A stretch of DNA of 64,000 nucleotides. Source: Nocardioides panacis (GTDB lineage: Bacteria > Actinomycetota > Actinomycetes > Propionibacteriales > Nocardioidaceae). The stretch is taken from contig NZ_CP077062.1 in NCBI RefSeq assembly GCF_019039255.1, positions 4,030,001 through 4,094,000 of the forward strand, written 5' to 3'. Positions 18,484-28,138 of this stretch are shown here, one piece after another. Position numbers and translations under genes: made by a program. Each line of letters begins with the position of its first letter. The first letter of the stretch is position 1. Under the pieces are notes generated by a model. It ran no database searches. It was not told the origin of the DNA and worked only from the letters and a program-made list of their open reading frames with translations.

Positions 18484-19101
18484 TCAGACCTGGACGCGGA
18501 CCTCGTCACCGAGGCGGGCACCGGCCAGCAGCTCCAGCTCGTCGCCGGACCAGAAGCTTCCGGGGTCGTACCAGTTCGTCGGCCGCTCGGGGCCGAGCAG
18601 CCCCATCGCCTGGTACGTCGCGGCGACCACCTCCGCGCAGTACGTCGTCTCGACCGGCGCGGGTCGACGCACGCGACCCCGGACCCACCGGCCGGCCAGC
18701 GCCGCGGTCGCGGGGAACGGCGTCCCGTCCATCCGGGCGATGGTCTGCAGCAGCGCGGCCTCCATGTCGGCGGTGACGGTCGCGTCGAGCTGGCGCAGCC
18801 AGGCCCGCTGCTCGTACCGGCCGGTCCACTGCTCCACGGCGTCGCGCAGGTCGTGCAGCTGGACGCCCCGGTGGTGGGACCCCGTCCACACGTCGAGCAG
18901 GCCGCGGCCGAGCTCGGCGTGCCACATCAGCGGCGGCATGTCGTCGAGCACCACCGCCATCCCGACGTGGTTGACCGGGCTGTTGGTCAGCGCCCGGATA
19001 GCGTGGTCCGCGGCAGAGCGACCACGGAACAGCCACAGGTCGCCGGTGCGGGTCAGGTCGACCGCGGCGTCGAGCGGGAGCGGGCTGTTCCGGTCGGTCA
19101 T
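18484..19101 (-). CDS. Permuted papain-like (YaeF/YiiX, NlpC/P60-related) hydrolase
   Basis: 205 residues. Near the N-terminus, GDLWLFRGRSAADHAIRALTNSPVNHVGMAVVLDD gives the conserved His (in NHVG) that precedes the Cys in circularly permuted NlpC/P60-like enzymes; the Cys is in ETTYCAEVVAATYQAMGL near residue 155. No signal peptide or membrane helix is seen, so it is likely cytosolic. Known relatives hydrolyse amide or acyl bonds in cell-wall peptides or lipids; the substrate here is unknown. It diverges from a tiny membrane protein gene. Confidence 0.65.
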   Translation of the reverse strand: MTDRNSPLPLDAAVDLTRTGDLWLFRGRSAADHAIRALTNSPVNHVGMAVVLDDMPPLMWHAELGRGLLDVWTGSHHRGVQLHDLRDAVEQWTGRYEQRAWLRQLDATVTADMEAALLQTIARMDGTPFPATAALAGRWVRGRVRRPAPVETTYCAEVVAATYQAMGLLGPERPTNWYDPGSFWSGDELELLAGARLGDEVRVQV

Positions 19102-19127
19102 CGACAGATCTCCTGGAAGGTGCGCGG

Positions 19128-19298
19128 ATGAAGCTGTGGAAGGCGCTCGGACTCGCCGGGCTGGCCGGGGTGGCGACCACCGGGGCCATCATCGCCCGGA
19201 ACCAGCGCGCCCGGGCGCAGCTGACACCCGACCAGGTGCGGGAACGTCTGCACGAGCGCCTCGAGCAGAGCCAGGAGCAGGGCCCGACCCGCGGCTAG
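19128..19298 (+). CDS. Small membrane-anchored protein
   Basis: A 56-residue ORF starting at ATG 19128, with GGAAGG about 8 bases upstream. The first 24 residues (MKLWKALGLAGLAGVATTGAI) form a hydrophobic anchor. The rest is a charged amphipathic helix (LTPDQVRERLHERLEQSQEQ) likely in the cytoplasm. No family recognised. The good RBS and typical third-position GC support it being real. Confidence 0.65.
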   Translation: MKLWKALGLAGLAGVATTGAIIARNQRARAQLTPDQVRERLHERLEQSQEQGPTRG

Positions 19299-19338
19299 CA
19301 CCCCGGACGGCGACCCGGCCCCGGGACCGCCGGGCGGG

Positions 19339-19782
19339 TCAGGGCAGCACGGACAGCAGCGCCCGGGCGTAGGCCCGCTCGGCGTCGATGTCGACGTGCC
19401 GGACCTCGGCGGGCGCGACGCCCGCAGCAGCGGGACCCACCGCCTCGGACGGCACCTCGGACCCCGCGCTGAGCACCACGGCGAACCCGCCGGTCACCGA
19501 CTCGAGCCGCAGGAACCGCTCCCCCAGCGCGTCGCGGAGCTGCTCCTCGCGCGGCAGCCAGATCACCTCGTCGCGGGCGATGCTGTCCAGCGCCCACTCG
19601 ACGGTGCCGTTGAACCGCATCTCGCTGCCGAACTCCAGCTCGGCCACCTCGATCGACATCCCGCTGATCACGAACACCTCGTCGTCGAGGTCCCGGTCCG
19701 GGACCAGGAACCGGTCCCCGCTGGAGGGCGCCCACTCCAGACCGCGCGCGGCCAGCGCCTCGGCGAGCTCTCGGGTGATCAC
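19339..19782 (-). CDS. Hypothetical protein
   Basis: 147 residues from GTG 19782 (MITRELAEALAARGLEWAP). The sequence is soluble, acidic and beta-rich, with phrases such as FLVPDRDLDDEVFVISGM and FNGTVEWALDSIARDEVIWLPREEQL. I recognise it as a common actinobacterial hypothetical (sometimes mislabelled CpaE-like) without known function. A longer frame reaches 19854, but homology-like sequence begins at 19782. Confidence 0.7.
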   Translation of the reverse strand: MITRELAEALAARGLEWAPSSGDRFLVPDRDLDDEVFVISGMSIEVAELEFGSEMRFNGTVEWALDSIARDEVIWLPREEQLRDALGERFLRLESVTGGFAVVLSAGSEVPSEAVGPAAAGVAPAEVRHVDIDAERAYARALLSVLP

Positions 19783-19892
19783 CCGACCATTCTGACCCGC
19801 TCGCGCAAGCGCGACCGGCGGCCGGGGCAGCCGGGCATCCTGCCGGCTGACCAACGGCTCTTGCCTCGGGCCGTCACGTGCGCTATATAAAA

Positions 19893-19912
19893 CCTGTAAC
19901 AGTCAATACAGG
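19893..19912. promoter_or_regulatory. Inverted repeat upstream of hsp20
   Basis: CCTGT (19893–19897) and ACAGG (19908–19912) flank a 10-base spacer, in an AT-rich stretch with TATATAAA just upstream, about 35–54 bp before the Hsp20 start. It could be a MerR-type or stress operator. It does not match the HspR/HAIR consensus, so the regulator is unknown. Confidence 0.35.
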
Positions 19913-19946
19913 CTGTGACCCGATCCGAGCAGCTGTGGAGGTAGAG

Positions 19947-20384
19947 ATGATGTACATGCGCACCGACCCGTTCCGTGACTTCGACCGCCTGGCCCAGCAG
20001 GTCCTCGGCGCCGGCACGACCTCCCGGCCCGCGGTGATGCCGATGGACGCCTGGCGCGAGGGCGACACCTTCGTCATCGAGTTCGACCTGCCCGGCGTGC
20101 CGGCCGAGACCCTCGACATCGACGTGGAGCGCAACGTGCTCACCGTCCGGGCCGAGCGGCCGCGCCGCAGCGGCGACTGGGAGACGCTCGCCTCCGAGCG
20201 CCCCTCCGGCCTGTTCAGCCGTCAGCTCGTGCTCGGCGACAACCTCGACCTCGAGAAGCTCGAGGCGTCCTACGACGACGGCGTGCTGCGCCTGCGCGTA
20301 CCCGTGGCCGAGCGCGCCAAGCCACGCCGCATCGAGGTGTCGAGCGGCACCCGGAGCGAGGACACGACCGCGATCAGCTCCTGA
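19947..20384 (+). CDS. Hsp20/alpha-crystallin small heat-shock protein
   Basis: 145 residues. A short N-terminal arm ([20 protein letters not shown]) precedes an alpha-crystallin domain from about residue 30 ([20 protein letters not shown], then [38 protein letters not shown]). This is an ATP-independent holdase that binds unfolding proteins. A GGAGG lies about 7 bases before ATG 19947; earlier in-frame starts lack an RBS. Confidence 0.95.
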   Translation: MMYMRTDPFRDFDRLAQQVLGAGTTSRPAVMPMDAWREGDTFVIEFDLPGVPAETLDIDVERNVLTVRAERPRRSGDWETLASERPSGLFSRQLVLGDNLDLEKLEASYDDGVLRLRVPVAERAKPRRIEVSSGTRSEDTTAISS

Positions 20385-20426
20385 GCACGGGGGTGCGGGC
20401 GGCCGGACCGCTGCCGGTCCGGCCGT

Positions 20427-22301
20427 TCACCGCGCGGTCAGCCAGGCCGCGGCGTACGGCGCCAGCTGGACCGCCCCGTCCCGGACGGTGGGCGGCGAGC
20501 CGGAGACGTGGTCGACCACGGTCGCCGGGTCCAGGCCGAGGTCGTGGAGCACCGAGAGCGGGACGTGCCGCGGAGCGGGCATCACGTTGTAGGCACCGAG
20601 CATCGGGCCCAGCGGGTGCCGGCGGGCGACCAGCAGCACCCCGGGGTCGCACGGGTCGAGGACCAGGGCGGGGACCGACGCGTGCAGGTGCGGCAGGGCC
20701 GCGCGGGCCCGGACCAGGTGCCGGACGCCGGCCTGGATGCCGTGCTCGTCGGCCGGCAGCGGCCAGGGCATCCGGGGCCGGTGCACCCACCGGTTGTCCC
20801 CGGCGTGCTCGGGCCCGTCGGGACCCGTGTCCCAGTCGGGGTCGTTGAGCAGCCCGAGCTCGTCGCCCATCCAGATCACGGGCAGCCCACCGAAGCCGAG
20901 CACGACCGCGTGTGCCAGGAGGATCCGCTCGACCGCCCACGGGTCCCCGGTGCCCAGCCCGGCCAGGGAGGCCAGCGACCCGGAGATCCGCCGGTCGCCC
21001 GTCGCCGGGTTCTCGCCGAACACCAGGCCGTCGGCCCAGGAGCCCGGGAAGGCGCCGGAGTAGAAGTCCGACAGGAACCGCCGGTGCTCGAACCCGGACA
21101 GCCCGACGGCCGCCGCGTCCTCGTCGGAGATCGCCCAGCCGATGTCGTCGTGGCAGCGGGCGTAGGTGATCCAGGCGGTGGTCGACGGCACCGGCGGCAG
21201 CTGCTGCAGGGCCCGCGAGGCCAGCCGGGCGTCCTGGCTGGCGAGCATCGACCAGACCTGCACCATCAGCCCGTTGTGGTAGGCGAGGTCGCTGACCTTG
21301 CCGTGGTGCTCGCCCTGCCCGAGGTAGGCCGGCAGGTCCTGCGGGCCGACGATCGCCTCGGCCTTGAACAGCACCGCCGGGCACGCGATCCGGGCGACGG
21401 CGCGCAGCGCCTGGGTCAGCGCGTGCACCTCGGGCTGGTTCTGGCAGCTGGTGCCGAGCCGCTTCCAGGTGAACGCGATCGCGTCGAGCCGGAACACCTC
21501 GACGCCGTGGTTGGCCAGGTCCAGGATCACGTCGGCGTACTCGCACAGCACGTCCGGGTTCGCCCAGTTCACGTCCCACTGGTAGGCGTTGAACGTCGTC
21601 CAGACCCAGCCCTCGAGCTCGTCGTCCCAGGTGAAGCTGCCGGGCGCGAGGTCCGGGAACACCTCCGGCAGCGTGCGCTCGTAGGCGTCCGGCACCGTCC
21701 GGTCGGGGTAGACCAGGAAGTAGTCCCGGTACGTCGCGTCGCCGGCCCGCGCCCGGACCGCCCACTCGTGCTCGCGCGCGACGTGGTTGAGCACCAGGTC
21801 CAGGCACAGGCTGATCCCGTCGCCGCGCAGCCGCCGGGTCAGCGCCCGCAGGTCGTCCAGCGTGCCGAGGTCCGGCCGCACGCTGCGGAAGTCCTGCACC
21901 GCGTAGCCGCCGTCGTTCGGCGCCGGCCGCGGGGTCAGCAGCGGCATCAGGTGCAGGTAGCCCACCCCCAGGTCCGTGAGGTACGACGCCCGCTCGGCCA
22001 CCCCGGCCAGCGTCCCGGCGAACCGGTCCGCGTAGGCGGCGTAGCCGACCATCCCGGGCCGCTGGAACCAGTCCGGCTCCAGGGAGCGGCGCAGGTCCAG
22101 CCGGTGCAGGTCGTCCTCCCGCGCGGCGTACGCCCGCGCGGCCAGCCCGACCAGCCGGTCCACGACCGCCGCGGGGTCGGCGTACAACGGGGCCACCGCG
22201 GCCTCGAGGTCCGGCAGCCACCGGGCCAGCCGGGCCTCGAACACCTCCCGTCGGAGCGGGGGAAGCTCACGCAGCGGATCAGGGGCGGCGGGGGTGTGCA
22301 C
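20427..22301 (-). CDS. Amylosucrase-type glycoside hydrolase (GH13)
   Basis: 624 residues. Amylosucrases build alpha-1,4-glucan from sucrose, releasing fructose. The N-terminal helical domain ([20 protein letters not shown]) is typical of amylosucrase. Barrel signatures are [11 protein letters not shown] (region I), [11 protein letters not shown] (nucleophile Asp), [10 protein letters not shown] (acid/base Glu) and ARCHDDIGW (region IV). [11 protein letters not shown] is also family-typical. It starts at GTG 22301. It is isolated: no other sucrose or glycogen genes surround it, so it may make storage glucan from sucrose or another glucosyl donor. Sucrose hydrolase is the main alternative. Confidence 0.88.
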   Translation of the reverse strand: MHTPAAPDPLRELPPLRREVFEARLARWLPDLEAAVAPLYADPAAVVDRLVGLAARAYAAREDDLHRLDLRRSLEPDWFQRPGMVGYAAYADRFAGTLAGVAERASYLTDLGVGYLHLMPLLTPRPAPNDGGYAVQDFRSVRPDLGTLDDLRALTRRLRGDGISLCLDLVLNHVAREHEWAVRARAGDATYRDYFLVYPDRTVPDAYERTLPEVFPDLAPGSFTWDDELEGWVWTTFNAYQWDVNWANPDVLCEYADVILDLANHGVEVFRLDAIAFTWKRLGTSCQNQPEVHALTQALRAVARIACPAVLFKAEAIVGPQDLPAYLGQGEHHGKVSDLAYHNGLMVQVWSMLASQDARLASRALQQLPPVPSTTAWITYARCHDDIGWAISDEDAAAVGLSGFEHRRFLSDFYSGAFPGSWADGLVFGENPATGDRRISGSLASLAGLGTGDPWAVERILLAHAVVLGFGGLPVIWMGDELGLLNDPDWDTGPDGPEHAGDNRWVHRPRMPWPLPADEHGIQAGVRHLVRARAALPHLHASVPALVLDPCDPGVLLVARRHPLGPMLGAYNVMPAPRHVPLSVLHDLGLDPATVVDHVSGSPPTVRDGAVQLAPYAAAWLTAR

Positions 22302-22388
22302 CGCCCCAGTATCCTGAAGCGGGCACCTTTCGCGTCCCCCGACCGTCGTCCGGGTAACCGCGTCGAACGCCCGGAGCCAGGAGACCTC

Positions 22389-22823
22389 ATGTCGAGCACC
22401 CCCCGCACCGACCCCTCCGAGCGGGCCGACGCGCTCGGAGGCGAGCGTCCGGTCGAACGCGGCTCGTTCCGCGACCGGGTCCGCAGCAAGCCCGGACTGG
22501 GGCAGGCGTGGCGGGTGGGCGTGTTCCTGGTCGGCCTGGTCTGCATCCTGGGCGGCTTCGCGCTCGCCGTGCTGCCCGGGCCGCTGACCATCCCGCCGGT
22601 GCTGCTCGGCCTGTGGCTGTGGTCCACCGAGTTCCAGTGGGCGCACCGGTTCTTCGAGCCGTTCAAGAAGAAGGGCCAGGAGGCCTGGGAGCACGCCAAG
22701 CGGCACCCGGTCAGCTCGACCTTCTTCACCGTGCTCGGGCTGGTGCTGGCCGGCGTCGCCATCTGGGCGACCAGCCACTTCCACCTCATGGACCGCGGCA
22801 AAGACCTCGTCGGGCTGGGCTGA
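22389..22823 (+). CDS. PGPGW-family (TIGR02611) transmembrane protein
   Basis: 144 residues. After a charged cytosolic N-terminus, two or three helices include [23 protein letters not shown] with the PGP motif, then [32 protein letters not shown] and a last helix [20 protein letters not shown]. This matches the uncharacterised TIGR02611/PGPGW membrane family. AGGAGAC sits just before ATG 22389. Followed after 8 bases by a DUF2867 gene, probably one transcript. Confidence 0.8.
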   Translation: MSSTPRTDPSERADALGGERPVERGSFRDRVRSKPGLGQAWRVGVFLVGLVCILGGFALAVLPGPLTIPPVLLGLWLWSTEFQWAHRFFEPFKKKGQEAWEHAKRHPVSSTFFTVLGLVLAGVAIWATSHFHLMDRGKDLVGLG

Positions 22824-22831
22824 CCCGCCCG

Positions 22832-23314
22832 ATGGCGTACGTCGACCGGCACGCCGTCCTCGTCGACGCCACCCCGGACCAGGTCTGGGCGGGCGTCACG
22901 GCGCTCGGGGGCGACCCGCGCTTCTACGCGCCGCGGGCCCTGTGGCGGGTGCGCGGCCTCGCCGACGGGCTGCTCGGCGGCCCCGGCTGGCGGATCACCG
23001 GTCCGGGGCGGCCGCTCGAGCCGGGCGACGCGATGGACTTCTGGGAGGTCGTCGAGGTGCGTCCGCCGACCCGGCTGCGGGTCCGCGCGGCGACCCGGCT
23101 GCCCGGCACCGCGTACCTCGACCTCGGGGTGCGGGCCTCCGGCGCGGGCACCGAGCTGAGCCTGCGCACCACGTTCGAGCCCGCGGGCGTCGCCGGGCAC
23201 GCGTACTGGTGGGCGACCGTCGGCGCGCACACCGCGACGTTCGCGCTGATGACCCGCCGGCTGGCCGGCCTCGTCCTGGAGCCCGCGACGCGCCCCGCGG
23301 TCGGGGGACCGTGA
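22832..23314 (+). CDS. DUF2867 / SRPBCC-like protein
   Basis: 160 residues resembling the DUF2867 domain, with an SRPBCC-like fold ([71 protein letters not shown]). In other proteins DUF2867 is fused to NAD-dependent epimerase domains; here it is stand-alone. It may bind a small hydrophobic ligand. No catalytic residues are evident. Confidence 0.7.
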   Translation: MAYVDRHAVLVDATPDQVWAGVTALGGDPRFYAPRALWRVRGLADGLLGGPGWRITGPGRPLEPGDAMDFWEVVEVRPPTRLRVRAATRLPGTAYLDLGVRASGAGTELSLRTTFEPAGVAGHAYWWATVGAHTATFALMTRRLAGLVLEPATRPAVGGP

Positions 23315-23321
23315 GCCGGGC

Positions 23322-23366
23322 TTGAACGACACGCGCACCGGACTAAAGTGAACTGATCGTTCAGTT
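23322..23366 (+). promoter_or_regulatory. Promoter with TetR-type operator for the AKR–TetR–AKR operon
   Basis: A -35-like TTGAAC (23322–23327), 16-bp spacer and -10-like TAAAGT (23344–23349) are followed at once by AACTGATCGTTCAGTT (23351–23366), a perfect 6-bp inverted repeat with a 4-bp centre. It covers the expected transcription start, 20 bp before the first aldo/keto reductase gene. The TetR encoded in the operon is the obvious binder. Confidence 0.75.
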
Positions 23367-23386
23367 CTCTAGCTCCAGGAGTGTGC

Positions 23387-24265
23387 ATGACCACCACGCA
23401 GGACAGCACCACGAACCTCGCCGCCGCCTCGGGCAGCTACCGGATCGGGGGCGACCTGCCCGTCGTGCGCCTCGGCTACGGCACCATGCAGCTGCCCGGT
23501 GAGGGCGTCTGGGGCCCGCCGAAGGACCACGACGGGGCGCTGGCCGTGCTCCGCCGGGCGGTCGAGATCGGCGTGACGTTCTTCGACACCGCCGACTCCT
23601 ACGGTCCCGAGGTCGCCGAGGACCTGCTCCGCGAGGCGCTGCACCCCTACGCCGACGACGTGGTGATCGCCACCAAGGCCGGACTGACCCGCCAGGGCCC
23701 CGGCGTCTGGACCCCGGTCGGCAACCCGGCCTACCTCCGCCAGCAGTGCGAGCTCTCGCTGCGCCGCCTCGGCGTCGAGCAGATCGACCTGTTCCAGCTG
23801 CACCGGATCGACGCGAACGTGGCGGCGGAGGACCAGATCGGCGAGCTGAAGAAGCTGCAGGACGAGGGCAAGGTCCGGCACATCGGGCTGTCCGAAGTCT
23901 CCGTCGAGCAGGTCGAGGAGGCCCGCAAGATCGCCACCATCGCGACCGTGCAGAACCTGTTCAACCTCGCGAACCGCACCGCGGAGCCGGTGCTGGACTA
24001 CTGCACGGCGAACGACATCGGCTTCATCCCGTGGTTCCCGCTGGCCACCGGCGAGCTGTCCCAGCACGACGGCCCGCTGGCCGCGGCGGCCCGGCAGCAC
24101 GACGCCACACCGTCGCAGCTCGCGCTGGCCTGGCTGCTCAAGCGCTCGCCGGTGATGCTGCCGATCCCGGGCACCAAGAGCGTCGACCACCTGGAGTCGA
24201 ACACCGCCGCCGCCGGCATCGAGCTCACCGACGACGAGTTCGAGGCGCTCACCGAGGCGGTCTGA
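23387..24265 (+). CDS. Aldo/keto reductase
   Basis: 292 residues. NADPH-dependent carbonyl reductase fold: [11 protein letters not shown] near the start, catalytic Asp/Tyr in [11 protein letters not shown], Lys in VIATKAGL, His in QLHRID, and the cofactor-binding tail [15 protein letters not shown]. Start at ATG 23387, with AGGA 6 bases upstream; the GTG at 23381 is less well spaced. First gene of an operon with a TetR regulator and a second AKR, so expression is probably induced by a carbonyl compound or xenobiotic. Substrate unknown. Confidence 0.93.
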   Translation: MTTTQDSTTNLAAASGSYRIGGDLPVVRLGYGTMQLPGEGVWGPPKDHDGALAVLRRAVEIGVTFFDTADSYGPEVAEDLLREALHPYADDVVIATKAGLTRQGPGVWTPVGNPAYLRQQCELSLRRLGVEQIDLFQLHRIDANVAAEDQIGELKKLQDEGKVRHIGLSEVSVEQVEEARKIATIATVQNLFNLANRTAEPVLDYCTANDIGFIPWFPLATGELSQHDGPLAAAARQHDATPSQLALAWLLKRSPVMLPIPGTKSVDHLESNTAAAGIELTDDEFEALTEAV

Positions 24266-24266
24266 G

Positions 24267-24911
24267 ATGACCGCGGGCGGCACCAGGACGGGCGGGCAGG
24301 AGCCGGACAACGGCACGGCCCTGTTCGCCCGGCCGGTGAAGCCGCGCAGCATCAAGGTGCACGAGGCCGCCGTGAACGCCACCCGCGACCTGCTCGCCGA
24401 GGGCGGCCTCCCGGCCGCCACGATCGACGCGATCGCGGCCCGGTCGGGCGTCAGCAAGGCCACCCTCTACAAGCACTGGCCCTCCCGCACGGCGGTCGCC
24501 GCCGAGGCGTTCGGCCGGGACATGGCCGACGCGGTGCCGGCCTCCGACACCGGTACGACGGCCGGGGACCTCGCCGAGCAGGTGCTGCTGGTCAGCCGGT
24601 TCTACGCCAGCCCCGAGGGCACGGTGTTCTCCCAGCTGCTGGCCGCGACGGTCACCGACGAGGGCGGCGCGGCGTACTTCCGGGCCTGGTTCCTCGCCGG
24701 CCGCCGCAAGGCGATCGCCGCGATCTGGCAGCGTGGCACCGAGCGGGGCGACGTACGCCCCGGGGTCGACGCGGACACCGCCATCGACCTGCTGTTCGGG
24801 CCGCTGATCTACCGGCTGCTCACCGGGCACCTCCCCCTGACCGACGAGGCAGCGACCGCCGTCGCCGACGCGGCGCTGCACGGACTACTCACCACCACAC
24901 CGAAGGACTGA
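24267..24911 (+). CDS. TetR-family regulator of the aldo/keto reductase operon
   Basis: 214 residues. A basic N-terminal arm precedes the HTH (about residues 28–75; PAATIDAIAARSGVSKATLYKHWPSRTAV). The C-terminal domain (from ~90) looks like TetR_C_11-type ligand-binding (FYASPEGTVFSQLLAATVTD). It starts one base after the first AKR stop, and the second AKR begins one base after it, so all three are tightly coupled. It likely represses its own operon through the AACTGA…TCAGTT palindrome at 23351–23366. Confidence 0.92.
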   Translation: MTAGGTRTGGQEPDNGTALFARPVKPRSIKVHEAAVNATRDLLAEGGLPAATIDAIAARSGVSKATLYKHWPSRTAVAAEAFGRDMADAVPASDTGTTAGDLAEQVLLVSRFYASPEGTVFSQLLAATVTDEGGAAYFRAWFLAGRRKAIAAIWQRGTERGDVRPGVDADTAIDLLFGPLIYRLLTGHLPLTDEAATAVADAALHGLLTTTPKD

Positions 24912-24912
24912 C

Positions 24913-25885
<973 letters not shown>

Positions 25886-25893
25886 CCCGAGGC

Positions 25894-26697
25894 TCAGTCG
25901 GTCCCGGTGCGCTGCGGCCCGAGCGCCCACGGCCGCGCGTCGCTGCCGTGGGGGGTGCGGGTGATCGACGCCAGCACCCGGCGCAGCAGCGGGTCGTCGG
26001 CGGGACGGTCGTAGGCGACGTCGTACAGCTCGGTGACCAGGTCGGTGAGCAGCGTCGCGCCGACGTCGTCCAGCGGAGTCTGCGCCGGCAGCCAGACCAG
26101 GTGCAGCGGGAGCAGGGTGCCGGACGTCATGTCCGGCATCCCGTAGCCCGGGACCCGGTCGACCACCCGGCAGCCGAACCGGCGGTAGTACGCCAGCCGG
26201 CGCCGCCGGACCACCGACTCGACCGGGTCCGCGGTGTCCTCGACGCGCTCGACCTCGCCGAGGAACCCGTGCGTGACGCCGTGCGCGGGCAGGTGCTCGC
26301 GCAGGAACAGCATCAGGCTGAGCCCCACCCCGGGGACCGAGGCGTCGCGGTGGGTGGCGAGGTAGAGCAGGGCCGCCGAACCGGTCCGCGGGAGCAGCGC
26401 CACCACGGCCACGCCCGCGACCGGCTGCTCGGCGGAGCCGGCGACCGCGACCAGGAACCGGCCGGCGCGGTGCCGGCCCCGCAGGGTGTCCCAGTCGTCG
26501 CGCTCGTCGGCGGCGAACCGGTCCTCGAGGACCGCCCCGACCTGGTCGAGGAGCGCGTCCCCGGGTCCGACCCAGTGCGCCACCAGCTCGCGGGACGCCG
26601 GCGCGGACGCCCGGCGCGGGGCGGGCAGCACGGTGCTGGCGAGCAGTACCGGCGGACTGTCAGGTTCACCCGGTATCGCCGGGGTGTGGGCGTTCAT
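25894..26697 (-). CDS. GNAT-like acetyltransferase (weak)
   Basis: 267 residues. The central part has GNAT-like features: AGRFLVAVAGSAEQPVAGVAVVALLPRTGSAALLYLATHRDASVPGVGLSLMLF, and RRLAYYRRFGCRVVDRVPGYGMP near the end of the fold. Motif A lacks the usual QxxGxG glycine pattern, so acetyl-CoA binding is uncertain. The C-terminus (LLTDLVTELYDVAYDRP) is acidic. Starts at ATG 26697, convergent with the AKR operon and just downstream of an MFS transporter on the same strand. Confidence 0.6.
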   Translation of the reverse strand: MNAHTPAIPGEPDSPPVLLASTVLPAPRRASAPASRELVAHWVGPGDALLDQVGAVLEDRFAADERDDWDTLRGRHRAGRFLVAVAGSAEQPVAGVAVVALLPRTGSAALLYLATHRDASVPGVGLSLMLFLREHLPAHGVTHGFLGEVERVEDTADPVESVVRRRRLAYYRRFGCRVVDRVPGYGMPDMTSGTLLPLHLVWLPAQTPLDDVGATLLTDLVTELYDVAYDRPADDPLLRRVLASITRTPHGSDARPWALGPQRTGTD

Positions 26698-26756
26698 CCC
26701 AGGAGTGACGCAGCCCCGACGCCGTTTTGTCCAGCGAATGCCCCGGATCCGAGCCG

Positions 26757-28004
26757 TCAGACCACGTGCGGCTCGGCCAGCTCGGGCTCGACGCCGTGGT
26801 GCCGCACGGCCCGCGCGAACAGCCCGAGCGTGGGCAGCAGCAGCACCGCGCCCAGGGTGAGGGCGGCCCGGACGCCGTACCGGTTGCCGACCAGGCCGAG
26901 CACCGGGCCACCGCCCCACTCCCCGGCGCTGCCCGCGATCGAGGTCACCGACAGCACCGTCGCGCGCAGCGGGGAGTCGGTGATGCTGCCGTTCAGCCAG
27001 GCGTGGAACGGCGGCCCGGCGAGGTCGCGGACGACGGCGGTGGCGAGGTACGCCGCGGCGGCCGGCCACCAGGTCCCGGTCAGCGCGAACGCCAGCGCGC
27101 AGAGCATCAGCAGCAGGTGCATGACCAGCAGCAGCCGGGCGAGCCGCGCCGGGGACAGCCGCTCCCACCGGGTCACCAGCGGCGCCGCCACCCCCAGGGA
27201 CAGCAGCGTCACCGCGATCGCGAGCACGCTGAACCAGGTCACGCCGTCCAGGCCGAACAGGTCCGGGACGCCGACGTCGAGCAGCAGGTGCGCCTCCCAC
27301 AGCCGGTCGAAGCCCTCCTGCCAGGCGCCCAGCACCAGGAAGATGCCCAGCACCAGCACCAGCACCGGGGTGCCCCGGACGACCCGGACCCCGTCCCGGG
27401 CGGTCCGCAGGCCCTGCGCGACGTGGCTGCCGGTGCGCTCCGGGCGGGTGAAGCCGTGCTCGGCCATCGCGACGGCGACCAGCACGGCGATGCCGACCGA
27501 CACGGCGCCCGCGACCAGCAGCGGCAGCCGCAGGTCGACCAGCGCCAGCGGGATGGCCGCCACCAGGCCCAGCAGCCGGCCGACCCGGCCCACCTGGGCG
27601 CCCCGGTTGTAGGCCCGGTTCATGGTGTCCCGGTCCGTCTCGTCGGCGAGCCAGGCGTCCTCGGCCCCGCTGCGGAACGTCCAGCCGGCACCCCACACCG
27701 CCATCCCGAGCAGCACCGTCCAGGCCGCCGGCACCAGCCCGACGACCAGCATCCCGCCGCCCATCACCACGCCGGCGACCACCAGCGACAGCCGCCGGCT
27801 GTACAGGTCCGCGACGATGCCGGTGGGCACCTCGAACACCGAGTAGGCGACCTCGAGCGCCGTACCGGCGAGCACCAGCTCCAGCGGGCTCATCCCCACG
27901 TCGCGGATCAGGTAGACCGGGGTGGTCACCCAGCTCAGCGCGGCCACGAAGCCCCACAGCCCGGAGTACGTCAGCCACATCGGGTAGGCAGCCAGGCGGG
28001 TCAC
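26757..28004 (-). CDS. Major facilitator superfamily transporter
   Basis: 415 residues with about 12 hydrophobic helices. The loop 2–3 signature region reads VFEVPTGIVADLYSRRLSLVVAG, a common MFS A-motif variant. Lacks signs of substrate. The start is placed at GTG 28004 (MTRLAAYPMWLTYSGLW); the frame is open to 28106 but that part runs over the paired palindromes and looks non-coding. Divergent from phospholipase D across 134 bp holding those palindromes. Confidence 0.85.
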   Translation of the reverse strand: MTRLAAYPMWLTYSGLWGFVAALSWVTTPVYLIRDVGMSPLELVLAGTALEVAYSVFEVPTGIVADLYSRRLSLVVAGVVMGGGMLVVGLVPAAWTVLLGMAVWGAGWTFRSGAEDAWLADETDRDTMNRAYNRGAQVGRVGRLLGLVAAIPLALVDLRLPLLVAGAVSVGIAVLVAVAMAEHGFTRPERTGSHVAQGLRTARDGVRVVRGTPVLVLVLGIFLVLGAWQEGFDRLWEAHLLLDVGVPDLFGLDGVTWFSVLAIAVTLLSLGVAAPLVTRWERLSPARLARLLLVMHLLLMLCALAFALTGTWWPAAAAYLATAVVRDLAGPPFHAWLNGSITDSPLRATVLSVTSIAGSAGEWGGGPVLGLVGNRYGVRAALTLGAVLLLPTLGLFARAVRHHGVEPELAEPHVV

Positions 28005-28047
28005 CGCCCGAGCATGGGGCCGGTGGACCCCTCCCACAACTCGTTTA

Positions 28048-28118
28048 CCCCGATAGTCCGTGACGGACTTGCTGTCCCGGGGCCCCCGGAAGGACCAGTT
28101 CGTCACGGACTATCGGGG
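28048..28118. promoter_or_regulatory. Paired palindromic operators between divergent MFS and phospholipase D genes
   Basis: An 18-bp sequence at 28048–28065 recurs as its perfect complement at 28101–28118. Within each arm lies a 15-bp palindrome: AGTCCGTGACGGACT (28055–28069, perfect) and AGTTCGTCACGGACT (28097–28111, one mismatched pair). Their centres are 42 bp apart, about four helical turns. This looks like two sites for one dimeric regulator controlling both divergent genes. A cruciform or terminator is a weaker alternative. Confidence 0.65.
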
Positions 28119-28138
28119 GGACCGGGCATCCTGGGGGC

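Noticed and set aside
27940-28106. Longer MFS start reaching 28106
   Set aside because: The extra ~34 residues run through the paired palindromes and lack hydrophobic or homologous character; GTG 28004 is a better start.
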